Part shown: one piece after another, positions 1 to 14,400 of the stretch
Position numbering within the stretch: position 1 is the stretch's first letter
Layout of the letters: each line of letters opens with the position of its first letter
From: Xiphophorus maculatus
Lineage: Eukaryota; Chordata; Actinopteri; Cyprinodontiformes; Poeciliidae
NCBI RefSeq assembly: GCF_002775205.1
Contig: NC_036453.1
Location: 28,683,213-28,747,212 of the forward strand
Direction: 5' to 3'
DNA: 64,000 bases
Program-made: the position numbers and the translations under genes
Notes under the pieces: model-generated
Database searches by the model: none
Told to the model about the DNA's origin: nothing
Seen by the model: the letters and a program-made list of their open reading frames with translations, nothing else

Positions 1-1694
1 GCTGCTTGGTTACTTGGCTGAGTTTTGAGGTAGCAGCATGTCTATTTAATGTGACCTACATAAGAAGGCTTGCTCCTCTTCTCCCAGTTACAGTTGACGT
101 AAGCGCCTGCGTTCTCGCCTCACGCACATCAGGCCCCCTGTTATGTCATCCCCCCTTTCCTCACTTCCTCCCTTTCAAGCATATTGTTTTCATGATTTTT
201 TTCTCTAATTAAAAAAAAAGAAGAAAAATAAAGAGTTCATCATCTTACACATACACTTAAATCAGCATGGTGATCTCTTTCAGAAGAAGTAAGAGTTTCT
301 TTCCTACAAGAAAGCTTCTTTGTTGAGCTAGGAGGTTCAGATAGAGACAAAAGCACAATCATTTAAAAAATAATGAACATGATACACATGGATTTGTGTA
401 CGAAGGGAATGCTTAAGATTTCTTTAGATTTTCCCCTTAAGTTTCAGTTGCTTTTGATCTGAGTTTTTCATTACATTGCACTTAAAGCTGCACTCATTTA
501 ACCATTTTCTCTTCACATGGGCATCTGTACTATTTGCTTAATTTGAGAGACGGACTAAATTTTTCTTTGACACTGTCTGGAAGGAAATGTTCATGTTTAG
601 TTGGTTATTTCAGCATTCAGACAACAGTATTGTTTATTATTGCACGTGTAAACTTCTGAACATCAGAGTATATATTCAGAAGATCTCAAAAGCCGCATGT
701 GCACCAGTCTCTCTAATTTGCAATGAACTTCAGAAGGTTGGGAGGAGATAAAAGAAGATCAAGGATGACAGTCATGAGAGGTAAAATACTGGGGGCCTTT
801 GATGAGAATGTAGGTGGGTTTGCTTTTGATTTTGATTGTGCGTTTTTTACGTGACCTTTGTTTGTGAGGTGTTTGAACTCCTTTCTCTATTTAGGTTTAA
901 AATGAGCCAAACTCATTCTTTCAATCCTTCTGTGTAACATAAATGGGCGTCTTATGTCTTTTTCATGCTTTTATACTGGGAACAGTTTTATGATCATAGT
1001 AGCTTCTCTATTTTTTGGACCTGGATTCAACGGTTTTACACGTCGTCGTTGAGAGTTTGATCACTGAAACCTAAAGCAGCATTCAACTATTGTTGATTTT
1101 GAACACTTGAGGAAATCGGCATGAATTTACAGTTGAGCCATTCTGTGTTTCAGATTTCTAGTTCTATTCATTTGATCACATAACTGTATATAAATCCCAG
1201 TGCCTCTCAACATTTCCAAACACTTTTCATATCTAATATCTTTATAACGTTTTCCTCCAAAGAATGTAGGATTGTTATATCTTGGGTATTTTGTCCTCCA
1301 TGTCACTATACTTCAACTTGAATAACAGCACACCCATGCTGACAGCTGAGGTTTTACACACTCTTCATTCAGCTTTCCACTTTCCATTTGTGCAGTAAGA
1401 GTAAAGCCTCGGTTCTCGGTTGCTCCTTTCCCCCATTGATTCCCAATCTAAAGATGGAAATGTAGATCTCTGGAGGATGCAGACCAAATAAATCATTAAG
1501 GATATAGGCAAAATAATGAGGGGATTTTTAGCTCTTCAGTAAAGGAGGTCAGAAAAGTAAAACACTTGAGCATCAGACTGCTCTAAACAGTGGATGAGGT
1601 TGTGCATTATCCAGCTGTAATAAATTAATTAGTCTATACAAAATAATAAAAATCAGATGAAAAACCATTTGTATTCATGAGTACAACATCTTGC

Positions 1695-2640
1695 TAAGTG
1701 TTTTTTGACACTTTAAGGTGTTTTATTGGAATTTATGACAGACGAACATAGCATAGCATATAATTGTGAAGCAGAAGGATAATCATAAATTGTTTTAAAA
1801 TCTTTACAAATGAACTTTTGTAAAGTGTGGAGTTCATTTGTACTCAGTCCCCCGAGTCAATATTTTGTAGAAACATATATTGCCGAAGTTATAGCTGCAA
1901 GTCTCTTGGTGCAATCTTTCTGTTACCACTGCACATCTTAAGATTCAAATCTTTGGATATTTTTCTCGTATGTGAAACATCAGTTGTAAAGTTTTGCCTT
2001 TCCAAATTTTATTGTAACTCATAAGTATATGTTTGTTCTGATCTGCAGCTCTGGATGTAGGTTTCAGGTTTGCATCCATGTGGAAGGTGAACATATGCCC
2101 CAGTCTCAAGCACCCTCCATCTGTTTTTGATCCAGGACTGATCTATATTTAGCTCCATTCATCTTCCCCTTTATTGTGACCAGCACCTACTGAAGAAAAG
2201 CTCTTTAATACTGTTAGGATGGTGAGCTGTGGGTGATGTAAGTGTTTTGCCACATATTGTATTTTGTACTTTGGTCAAAATCATCCATTTTGGTGTAATC
2301 TTCCCCTTTTTTCGTATAATCACCTTCTTAAAATAATGGCCTAAGTCATTTTTGGCTAACGTGATTTTAGGAAAAGTAAATAAATAAAGATCTCTTTCCA
2401 AAAAATGTTTTAGGCAAAAACAAAACAAGACTTTTGGTAAAAGCGATTTAATCCATTATGTTAGGAAGGTCACAATATGTTTTTTGCTCACATGGGTTGT
2501 TTTGTGCTTTCTTTTACCAGTGGCTTTTCTCCTTTTCACTTTAATATAAAAGTTATAACTGGGACGTCACCAATTAAAAGTCGTCCTGTTAACAGATTCT
2601 TGCGTCAGATCTGTGGAAGTTGTATTGTTTTCTTTCCACT
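1695..2640. mobile_element. decayed Tc1/mariner-like element
   Basis: The stretch follows the order of a common fish Tc1-like family: a subterminal stretch ending in 'ttttattggaatttatgac', then 'agtcaatattttgtagaa', 'gctgcaagtctcttgg', 'gaaggtgaacatatgcc' and 'tccattcatcttcccc', then the segment whose reverse complement carries the transposase centre. The transposase strand would be minus, but stops and small indels have destroyed the frame. The match is by pattern recall; exact ends are uncertain. Confidence 0.6.
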
Positions 2641-5600
2641 TTGAAGCTTACTTTGCATTTATCATTCAAAATACCACCAAACTATATGGAGGTTTGATCT
2701 GTAATCTGACTAAATATAAAAATGTCAAGGGAAACGAACACATTGGCAAGGCAATGTGACAATATATTTAGAAATATTTTTCACACACAAACTAATGTAA
2801 GCAAGGTCATTTTGATCCAAAGTTTCAGTGATGACCTTAATTGATTCTTATCAATTGTTTGCATATAAGAGGCTTGTAAATAAGAGCGGAGTAGCCGAGC
2901 ATCTTGGGAGCTTTAGGTTTCTCTGTATGAAATCAATACACCATTAACAAAATCCAGGCATTAGGGTTGTCACTCAGGCCTCCTCAGTTGTTGCATGGTT
3001 GTCTTTGTTGGTGTATTAGAGAGGGAGCATCAGGCTTCAGGTTATCCACTCCGGCCAACATAAAGCGCTGAAAAGTGAAAGCAGCAGAAGGAGGCTGATG
3101 AAGCCTGTGACTGAAAACTCAAATCCTAAAATAGAGTGCTATCACTCTTATCTGTACTTTTTTTTTAAATGAAAAGAATAATCTAATAACGCAAGAAATC
3201 AAAATGAATCTAGGGCGCAGAAGGAAGAAGGTGAAGAGCGATGTGGCTGTAAACACTAATCCAATGAGTCAAAATGAGCAGCAAGCATAGAGAATGGGAA
3301 AATGGGATGGAGGGGGAAAATGAGCGGAAAGAGAAGCATCAGTGTAGATGGAGGAGAGGATGTCAAACCCCAGATGCCACACAAGGCTTAGATCTGGTCT
3401 GAGACTCATGCCAGCTCACTGCGAACAGATGGTTTCTGTGGTGCATGCACACACACACAAGCACGCATGCACACATGCACACAAGTTCTCACCCAGAGAG
3501 CAGCAAATTAGATGGGCCAATTAGATATGGATGCTATTCTGTGGATAAGGAGAATAAAACTAACATGGCTGACACTTCTTAAAGCATCAGAGCTGTGACA
3601 GGGAAGATAGTCTCATCAAGCCTGTTCGTTCACTGACAGCTTCAAAGTGCATTTCATCCAGCTCACTGTTAACTTGGCTTTATGACTGAACCGGCCATTT
3701 CACGCTGGAAAAAAACTCCTGGATCTATAGCAGCTAAACTTGAGTGTTTCCTGCATTATGTGCTAAAGGTAAACATGAAGTATTAAATGAATGCTGATAT
3801 GATTATTTGTGTAATAAGTTTTTAAGATTTCTTGCAAAATATTTTTGTTAACTGATTTTTAGTATATGTTCTCGATTTTATTCTTTGTACTTTTTAAAAT
3901 CATCTCTTATCATATGGTGTCATAAGTATGGAAAATTGAGAAATGCCATTTCTTTTACATAAAATTGTTTGAATTATTTTTAGTTTTAGCATTCACATAA
4001 CTTTTTAAAGTGTACAGTTTTGTTTTTTTTTCTTCATTTGACTAAATTTATAGTGCTGGTTTACATGGCCCTGCAGTGCAGCCTGCGGCAGTTAAATATT
4101 AAACATAAGTTATGCTAAGGACTTTTTTTCCTAACACTTTTGTATTATCTTTCTTTAACATTTGCTGGCTATGTTTTGACCTTTTTCTAAGATAAAATGC
4201 AGGTTTTATTGTTCTGCCTTGAGCTTTAGTGACGGTGCTTTTTTCCCCTTTATTTACTACAGTTCTACTTACTCTTTGTGAGTGAAAGTGTGTGACAAAG
4301 TCTGTAAACAGCAGGCACAAATGTATACTGCCTACTAAACTGCAGTGGAAAATTGACCTAATCTATACTGAGTGAGGAAAGAGTGAGCACGTTACAAACA
4401 ACAAATGCACCCTGGATGTACTCAGCTCTTTTGTATGCGATTATTGCCTCAATGAAATGATTGTTGTGTGTCAGGCTGGCAGTAAACCAAAACTAGAAAA
4501 AATAAATCTTTCATGCTGCTGTCTGTAAATCACGTCTCGGAGGTGTGTAGATGAACATTTCAGCGGGCTTGAATCTGGTTCTTGTTGGTTTTTGAGTCCA
4601 GTGCAGCTAACAGATGGTCATCTCCATAGGTCCTTCTCTGCCCTGTCTATATGTTACAGGACCATTGTGTGCTGTTCAAGTGCTCTCTAATTTACATTTT
4701 AAAATGCTACAAGACCTGATTTTGTATGTGTTTTGGTGCACTTGCTTACATCTTAAATTGCATACAAATCTTATTTACAAAGCAGAGGAATCTTAAAGGG
4801 CACTATAATGAAAATCAATTATTTATTATTGTTACTAAATGATGTTTTTTTTTGCTGACAATTACAGTCATTTGCCATACAACCCCTTTATTTTTCAGAA
4901 TAGCTTCAGGTAAAAAGATTCTGCACTTAATGTCACAGCTCCTTAAATAAAATCAGTTTGTATAAAAGCTCAAAATAGCACAGCTGATTAAAAACCCCAC
5001 ATGAAGGTGGAAAGTCTATCTTGTAGAAACTTGTGAAAAGGTGTGTGAAATCTTTTACATGCGTTTGAATCTGTAAATGACATATAACAACAAATTCATA
5101 AGGAAAAGGCTGAAATCCATTTAAAATATTTTAATTACATCATGTAGTGACGGATGAAACATATGTATGATCTACCACGAGTTTCACATGTTGAATTAAT
5201 ACCAAGCAGCGTCTAAAAATCATGAGATAACCCTGCAATATATTTTACATGTGGAAATTATATAATATGCAATCCATAGGAAATCTTCCATATAGGAAAC
5301 ATTATTCCACATGTGTTCGACATGTGAGACTAATATCATGTAGCAACATTAGAAACAGATACAGGGAAACTTATCACATGAGAAAGGTTTTTCTACATTG
5401 TGAAAAATGTTCCTTTACTTGTCAGACAGACTTATTTTTTTTCTTGAGATCATAATGTGTACTTAGTGTGTGCATAGACTGTAGGCAGAGTGGAGATCTG
5501 AAAGATCTTCCAGGCAGAGCAGTAGCTTTAATAGGATATTCTGAATGACGGTGGAAGAATGACAGACATTTCCTACATGAACCTCACACAGAGGAGAGGA

Positions 5601-7382
5601 AGCAGCAGTTGACAGGCAGAACAAACATCAGTCTCTGATGGATTTACTCTTCATACTTAATTACACCCACTAAACTGACTGTAGTGTGCATCTGTCAGAG
5701 GGAACATGTTGCTTAATTAAAAGAAAACTGATGAGGTATGATTTAAATATATTTCCAAAGATTATCAGATGTTAAATCCTATATTTAAAGGCAATCAAAA
5801 CTTTGTCGTTTCCTGAAAACTTACAAATATTGAAGTTGTTTTCATTTACATTGTAAATGTAAAGCTGATATTTTGTAATTTTACTCACTTAATAGTGTTG
5901 AAAAACTGTTATTTTGATTTAAACTATTTGAGAATATCAAAGACACTTGTTATTTCACTGAAGAACATCAGATATGATTTATGTTCCCTAGTGAAGATAA
6001 ACTAAATCAATATAAACAAACCAAAGTGTACATCAACTTCACCAGTTTGTTTTATGGTCATACTATAGCGTGAAATGTTTAGTTACTTCCAGAAGGAGAA
6101 TGCATTGTTGACTAGGATTTTTTTTCTTTGGCAAGTCAGCAGTGCCAGCTGTGCAGCTTTATTCCCTGTCAACACTTAATGTGTTTGTGTGAGCACCTGG
6201 AGAGGGCAGCTTCCTGTAAATTCAGCTGAGATGGAATGGATCAGTTCCTTTAGGACAGCATTTGAGGGTTTTTTTGCTGATGGGGAAGGCTCCAATTAAG
6301 CTGAGTTCATCAAAAATAAACGAGATTTTAAGTCCAATGAAAAGTCTTTTAGAGCCATTTCTTATCACTTTAAATAATCAGAATTGTATTTTTCACAACA
6401 GGCAAACTGTGAGGCTGTATGTGGGATTTTTATCTATTCATCTACTTTGACTAAAACAAAACAAACAAACAAAAAATCTGCATTAGTTTAGTTTTTGCAG
6501 GAATGTTCAAGAAATTTCTCCTAGAGAATGGCCTCCTGCTGAGGTGTAAAGAATGCTCCCTACCTCATCCCCAGCTGTTTCCACATTTTCATGATTTCTG
6601 TTAAATTTGCATAAGATTTCTCATGCACTCTCAGAAAAGGCCTGGGTCTTCCTCTGTCTTTCATTTATTTCTTTTCATTGCTTTTTTGCCAGTCTACTTA
6701 CTTGATCAGCTTCCCCCTTATTTAAATCTCTTCCTTCCTCTTCTTGTCATTTGTCCTATGGTGTACTTTGTCAATCACTATGTTTTATCATAAATAATTT
6801 ATTTTATCCAAGGTATCAGTCTTATAATGGCTCTGCTATTTATATGTTTACAAGACCTTTGAGAGCATCAGTCAACTGTCTTTTGATCAAATATTTACTT
6901 TAGTAGATATTAATATTTCTGAATTCCCATGTGATGGAATAGCAACTAGTGCAGGTTGTAACCGGCCCCTCACCCAATGACCATTTGAAATAGGCATCAG
7001 TTATACCAGAGTCATCTGTAGCTATTTTAGAGCAAGACTTTGGTTTAGTGCACCAACCAGATTATGGGAGCTAAACCATAATATTAATGAGGACAAAAAT
7101 TGAAAGCTTTGTTAACCTATTTTTAAAATAATAAACGCCTGACAGAAAGTGCAATTATTTAGTGAAGTCGACTTAAAGGGGACTTATTCTGCACAATACT
7201 ATGATGTTCACAAAAGCATTTTTGTCTAAACAACTGTCACCAGAATAAGTTTTATAATAGTGATCCTCGTATAGCTTGAACAAGTCTCACTTTTCGCCAC
7301 ATAATTCGTTCTTTGGTTAAAGTGTATTTGATATGGTTAAACATGCAGGAGGATTGTTTGGAGAAAATTTTGATTAATAAAT

Positions 7383-7440
7383 TTAATTCAGTTCAATTCA
7401 GTTTATTTATAGCACATGGCACCAATTCACAATACATCAT
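7383..7440. repeat. short fish interspersed repeat fragment
   Basis: A run of AATTCA-type words followed by 'tttatttatagcacatggc' and 'accaattcacaatacatc' resembles a very common teleost dispersed repeat. It is only about 60 bp, and no ends or target duplication can be seen. Confidence 0.45.
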
Positions 7441-8437
7441 CTTAAGCCACAATAAAAATTTCAAGTCAATGATGCAGACGTGTCTAGAGTCAAGCAGTGA
7501 AGTGATGCATGGACAGAGGGTTCTGTTTGGAGATCTTTTTCATTCTTTAGATTTCAAAAAGTAGCACAATGAAGCTAGTGTTAAAAAAGTGATGAATTTC
7601 TTAATTATTTGTTTGGAATTATGTCTTATTTTGTAAATGTTTCTGTACAGGTTTTTGTCTCAATCTTCTTGATGGGAAGATTGAAACAATGTTCTCTTGC
7701 ATAACTGCTCTGAAAACATGAGGCACCCTGCAGTGAGCTATTCTAATCCCAGAAACCTGAGGGGGTTTTGGCACAACATGAGACAAACCTTCAGTCTTCT
7801 GGTGGCACAGAGAGAAGCAAGTTGTTCTACTTGACTAAATCATAATCTTAAAGCTTCTTTGCAGCAGCCTTAAATTAAACGAGTCATTATTTGGCTTGCT
7901 CTGCTGTGCTATTACTGATCAATTTTGCAGAGATGAGCTTGGGAGATGATGTATCATAGCTGGTTAAAGGTACATAGTAGACAAGATAGCAGTGCTAAAG
8001 ACTGGAACAAGCAATCATCAGTATTATGTGCGAGTCGACATGAGTCGGTGTGTCTCAATTTGTGTGAAAGAAGGGGTGTGGGGGTGTGTGTGTGTGTGCA
8101 TCTGAAGAACAAATGCTGTGATCCAGGTTAGAAAAGGAAGATTGAGGGCAGCAGCAAGACCCTCAAGTAACAAACCATTTCTCAGTCCAGTGAGTCCAAA
8201 TTTAGACGTAACACCAGGGTCGCACAGCCAGGCAAGGAAAAAGGTTGTATTCATGAAAGGTTGGGATAGATGGGTTTAGAGAAACAACTCATTTGAGATT
8301 AAACATTTGATTGAAAATTAAAGCTCAGAGAAGTAAAATTGTATTTGATGTGTTCCAGGTCTGAGTGTGAGTGAGGAGCCTCCGCTCCACAGAGTGACAA
8401 CGAGCCCACCATCAACAGATCAACAGAGGGATCCGCC

Positions 8438-11400
8438 ATGTCGCAGCAGCAGCCTCCAGCCCCCTTCTACCCCAGCGTTACCACGACGCTACCTGCCACC
8501 CCAGCCAAGAAGCTCACCTGGAGGTCAGTAGACCATAAAGAAAAAACAACTAGTCTTCCCAAATATATAATTAAAGGCTCAGGTGAGCTGTTTTTATTTT
8601 ATTTTTAAGTGTTGTCGTAAACAACTCTTACATGAGCAGTTTTACCCCCAAAAGAGTCAGAAACTGATAGTTGAGTGCTGCAGTGCTGTCAGAAAGGGTA
8701 ATATGCTATTTTCAGACTATTGTTTGCTTGCTTTGCACCAACCTGGGCACCTCGCTGTTTAGATGGCAAGGGTTGTTTTTTTATTTTGGTTTTCTGCTGA
8801 AATATTAAACAGCTATAAACAACCTTCTATGAGCTAGTTTAGCTTTTCAAGCTGAAATAAAAATGTGAAATTCATGCAGGATCACACCTGACTTTGTTAG
8901 CACCAGTAACACTAGCAACAGACATGGCTGTGATGCTTTTCACACACAACAGGATTTTCACTCGTAGAGTTAACACTAGATACCATGTAGAATAAAATGT
9001 GAAATGTATTGTTTTTATTCTTTATAGGATATTATTGAACAATGAACACTAAATTTATGTATGTTTTATGTGATCTGGTTTGAGTAACATGTGATTTATG
9101 GAGGAATAACAGCACATTTGCAGTTGCTGAACTTTTTCTCACCCCCCAGTCAAACTACAACTACAGACAACACTTTTTAATATGAACATTAGAATCAGTT
9201 ATTATCTGTGTAGTGTGATAAAACTCAGATTTGGCAGAGTTTTGCAGGACTCTTATTCCTTGAACATCTAGCTTGAAACTGTTGTTCACATTATCTCTAC
9301 TTTTCTGCTTTGTTATCTTACTTATTACATTTATAGTGGTGATGTTTTTTCTTGGACATCTTAAATATTCACCAGTCTATTGCAAATCTATTCGTCCTTT
9401 GGACGTTTTTTTTTTCACTATATATCCTGAAATTTCAGGGTTGGGGTGAGATGAGTAGTTATGTGATATAGATGAACATTATGTAATGCTTAACTGTAAA
9501 TTGGAAGGAAAAATACAAATGCTCTGGGAAAATACTGTATTGTCAAATAAAAACCTAAAAAGCAGAGCCTGCATATGTTTTTAGCTGTCCTGAGTTATTA
9601 CAGTGGTATATGTCAAAAGCCTGGAATCTTGTTTAATTTATTCATTAATTAATTTATTATTCTCTAGTTTAGTCTTTTCCATTAATTAAGTTTCCTTTGA
9701 CTTTAAGAAATGTGCTAAGTAAATAAGTTGCATCAAATTCACCAGTACACAAGATAAAACAGTTTGAGTGTTTAGCTGGTATGCAGCTGCCACCAAAGGC
9801 TTTTATCTTCATTGATTTGAGAAACCAAAGAGTCTTTTGAAAACCACAAAATGTCAGAATGCCTGTGGAGTGAAAACATGACGGACGCTGTAATCCAGCC
9901 AGCCTCACACGTCTGTGGCTTGTTTTTCATAACTCTGCAGTATTACCCTATGAAATCAATTCTTATGCTAGAATTTTAAGAAATATTTCAATGAAAAAAT
10001 AATTAGCATCAGTTCAAACTCAGTTTTCAATAAGGCTTGTCATATACTTGCATACATGAGGACATTTTAAAATGTCGGCTAAATTTTAGCTTTGATCGCG
10101 TTTGACTAAATCTGAACGGCAAAGATCTAGTAATAAAGATTGTATCTGTTGCTACCATAAAATGTTGATTTAATTTAAGTATGTTTCAGCGCTATGTTAT
10201 GTAGATCTACAGCAGATCTTTGATCCCACTCCTCTAAAATAAAATGTATGACAGCTACATTGTTAACGCTACTCTATAGGTATGAATATTTTTGCTAAGC
10301 ACTGTACTATCTTAACGTCAAATGGTTCTGCTCCCATAAAGAGAATTGTAAATCTTTCGCTCACTTGTGACGCTGATGTTTTTTAATACAAACTCAAACT
10401 ATTACAGCAATATGAATTGATCTGTGATATGCGCACCAAAATTATTAGCCACTCTGAGAGCAACATTTGAATGACAGCAGAAGAGCATGAGGAGTGAACA
10501 TACATACAGTGAACCCATAAATGATCTCTCCAGAGGCCCAGAGTATCTCTCTAGGGTTATATGGGGATTTGCTCAGGATCAGAGGCTTCTCTCCCATAAC
10601 AGGTCTAATTAGTTTCTTTTCAAAGCTTCTCTTTTCCCTCTCCTCTCTGCCTCATGACAGACTCTCTACAAACCTCTTCAAACTTCCTTTCTTCTCACTT
10701 TCCTCCCGTTACCGTTTTAACTTCACACAGTTTCATCCGTAGCACTCCAGTGCAACACATCTAACGTCATTCTGTAAAACCTGCTGCTCGCTTTCCACCT
10801 CACATACCTCCAGCTGTGTAAAAGGTGTAATACAAGCAAATGCGCAAGCACAAAATAGAAAAAAAGATTAGAAATCCCTATTTGGAACCTATTCTGGCCT
10901 AGAAAGCGTGGAATGTTACTAGGAGCATGAAGGTGATGCTTATGTAGACCCTTGAATGCCCTGTTCATGTTTGACAGATGGTACTGAAAGATATTTATAG
11001 CACACAGCATTTGGGAAAGCAGGAGATAAAAGGGAAAAGTAGAAAAAGACTGAAAAAAGTAAAGAGCAAGTTTCATGATTGTGACACATGCACACATACC
11101 CATATACATATACTATCCAGCTAAACATGCCTTGATAAAAAAATGAACACTTTTGCCAGATGCTTCCCTTTATGGATTTTTAAATTTTGTATGATTTCCT
11201 AAGGATGAAACCACCCACTGATTTATCAAACTTGTGTTTTGACAGTTGGCAGAAAGGAGTTTCAGCGGAGTTCAGAGGTCACACGTTCTCTTCCTTCTTC
11301 GCCAAAAAGGTTGGCAGTGGTTCCCCCGAAACTCCAGTCCCCAGGTAAGTTCTTTAGTTGAGTACTCATTAAAGCCTGTTTTGTATATCCATTAACAGTT

Positions 11401-14400
11401 TCATTTCAGGACTGCATGAAAAAAAGCGATAATGCATAAACTCACTCATATGGACTGTTTATTGTAATAAGCAATTTGATTTGGACTTTGGGAGTAAAAA
11501 CTTGCAGACTGCGCCTGTAGAACTGAAAATAAGAACGTTCTCTGCTATCACTCATGATAGCACTGATAGAAATATCAGTGAAAGATTCAGAATAAAAGGA
11601 ATAACTATTCTGGGGCCAGCATATGACTTATAAATGAAAAGGTTCAACAAAGGTTGTAAAAACTACTTTGAAAGTATTTCACGAAAATTAACATTTTCAT
11701 GAAAACATAAACAAAGCCGAAAATCTGACTGTATGAAATCAGTCTATATAATTTTTATAGAATGTATATATTTCTCCTTTTGAATAGAATTACTGAAGTA
11801 ATTTAGGGTCTTGATGATATTTTAATTTAGTCAAATATCCTGGTAACTATATTATTACCTCTACCTTTACAGTAAATATAAATGCAAATACCTTTGTCTT
11901 TGTCTGGTTCTTCATATAAAGATTTTCTTAATACATAGTTTGATCCTCATGTTTCCATTCCAAAACTACATTTCAGCTCCATGTGGTTCTTTACTCCTTT
12001 CCTCCAGCTCAGCCTTTTGAAATATTTTAAACTATGAAATTTACCCACAACCAATTGCAGTTTGGATGGTATGTCGTTATTCCAAGTATGTCGTGCTGAG
12101 CTGAGCACACAGCTCCATCTATGATTTGATTTAGTCCATAAAATGCAGAGCTTTTCCTTCTTCCAGTTCTGCAGTGGTGAAAAAAAATTTTTTGTCATGG
12201 GATTGCAGCAAACATCCAAATGTCTCCTTATAAAAAAAAAGTCTCCCCAGGCTTTGTTTTTTTCTTCTGTTTAATATTTCCACTGCAGTGTTACTGGTCC
12301 TTACTTTCCTCCTTGCACTTCACCTAATTTTACCTTTACCTCTATAATCAGACAAAGAATTTCCTTCTGCCCAATGAAATTTGCATGTATTGACATAGAT
12401 TTATTATTCAGTGATATTTCCAGGCATCCGTGAAAATCCAGGTTGTAATAAATACATTTAGAATTACATACTGTTTGCAGTCTTTTCAATATTTTAACAA
12501 CAACCCAACCAAAAAAAAAAAAATCTAATCTCTGCTGTCAGCAAGATCTTTCCTCAAGTTTTCATCATTGTTGCTCGTGTTAATATTCCAAATCCGTTCT
12601 CCCTGCTCCCATCTGCATCACACTCATTTAGTATTCAGTATCCTCTCTGTAACCTTTCAGATGGAAACTACAGATGTCTGCAGGTATGTGTGCACATGTG
12701 TGCTTGTCAGGAAAAGTAGGGTGGAAATAATTTAGAGTCACAACAAGGAATAATCATGTGGATAAATGCTCCAAGATCTGCTAAATGGTATGGTTTTTGA
12801 AAAGCAAAGTCTTTTTCTCAACCTTATTCACTTTCTCTTTCAGGGAAAAAGTGATGTACTTTTCTTATCAGCTTTCTTTCTCACTCATCTAAATGGGCTT
12901 TAGAAATTTATCATTATTACAGTGATTCAGCTCCTCATCCCCTCCCCCCCCCTGCTCAATATTGCCTTGCAACTCTTTTCTCTCTTTTATCTCACAGCTC
13001 TTTCTCTTATTTTATCCCCCATCCCACCCCACCTTCCTCCAACCGATTCTTTCCCATTACCTGGGACCCTGCACCCCAATCTCTGCCTCACGTTGTCATG
13101 GAAACCGCTCCCTCTTGCTTCAGTAGGTCCGAATAATCTGGCTCAGGCTGGGGATGCAGAGGTGCAGACATTTAGTTCTTTGGTTTATAGGAGGGATTTA
13201 AAAATTACAATAACTGTTTTAAAACATTGACATTTCAAAACTAAAAAATGTTGTGCACCTTTGTTCACAACCATTGACAAGGTGGAGCTCACACAGGTTA
13301 ATGGACTTGTCTGTATGTCAGCTGACACATAGTGGTGGTCTCCCTATTGGGATAAATGACGAGGTGAGCATGGTTGCCCAGCTTTCAAATTGCTCTCATC
13401 ATTAGTGGATGAAACCTTTATTTAGATTGATAGTTAACAAGTAAATACTTGCACAAGTTATTAAAAACCCTAGATGTTCACAGTGACACTCTCTGTGGAT
13501 TAATTCGTGTACAGAGCAGATATTAGTCCCATTTATCATAAAATTAGAGGCGGGTATATCAGATTAGGGGCAACCACAAAGCTTCCTTTGCAGAAAAGAT
13601 TTCATTAAGTTCCAATCATTTATCTCATGAAGCGATCATTAGCAGAGGGTCAGGTCAGATCTCTCCTAATTTAACAGCGGTCAGTTTCATTGGTACAGAG
13701 AATTAAAAATTAGATCATGAAGATATATCCAGTGTATTGCAAAAGTTTGCACACCCTTTCAACTGTTTCACATTTTGTGGAATTGCAACCATAAATTTTA
13801 GGTTGACCAACAGTGAATAACTGTAAAATAAAATAAACATCATACATGGTATTCACATTTTACAAATGAAAGTCTGGAAAGTGTGGTGTGTATTTATAGT
13901 CTGTGGTCAGTGGAACTACCTTTTGCTGCAATTACAGCAGAATGTCTTTTGTATAACTGGAAATTGATGTTGTTGCTGATTGTTCTTCACCAAAAAGCAC
14001 AAGTTTAGTCATATTGAACAAAGTCTTTCTAAGATCATCAATTTTGAAGTCTTGGCACAGATTCTTGATTTTGATTTATATCTGGAGTACATGCAGACTT
14101 TGATACACTTTGAACTGATTTCTATCCTCGGCTGCATGTTAAGTCTCCTTCCAAGATAGTTGCACTCTATTTGTTTATTAGGTAACTTCTGACTTAATTT
14201 AGGGACTGAAAACACATGTAAAACACATAAAAACATATTAAGATAAAGAAAGCTTTATATTACGTTTCCCCCCCTTGTGAAACACATAACTGCGTCTGAA
14301 CTGCATTGTTGTTGAAATGTGTTATACAAAATAAACTTGACTTCGACCAATTTATAGCCTCTGCTTGCTTTTCTTCGCTCTAAAGTCCAGCCCGGGCAGC

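Larger units (their letters stand above)
1..8437. other. non-coding flank or intron upstream of the mtus2 coding exons
   Basis: I see no recognisable coding exon here. All open frames are short and look like chance. The stretch holds a decayed Tc1-like copy (about 1695-2640), a CA/GCA-rich simple repeat near 3440-3482, a run of CACATG-type motifs near 5181-5385, a fish interspersed-repeat fragment near 7383-7440 and a GT repeat near 8070-8100. An acceptor-like pyrimidine/CAG site ends at about 8359, so the first mtus2 coding exon may be preceded by a non-coding exon. The N-terminal exons of the long Mtus2 form, if this fish has them, must lie left of the window. Confidence 0.6.

Noticed and set aside
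10723-11109. 128-residue minus-strand open frame in mtus2 intron 1
   Set aside because: Aromatic-rich chance frame in intronic AT-rich DNA, with no family match or splice context.
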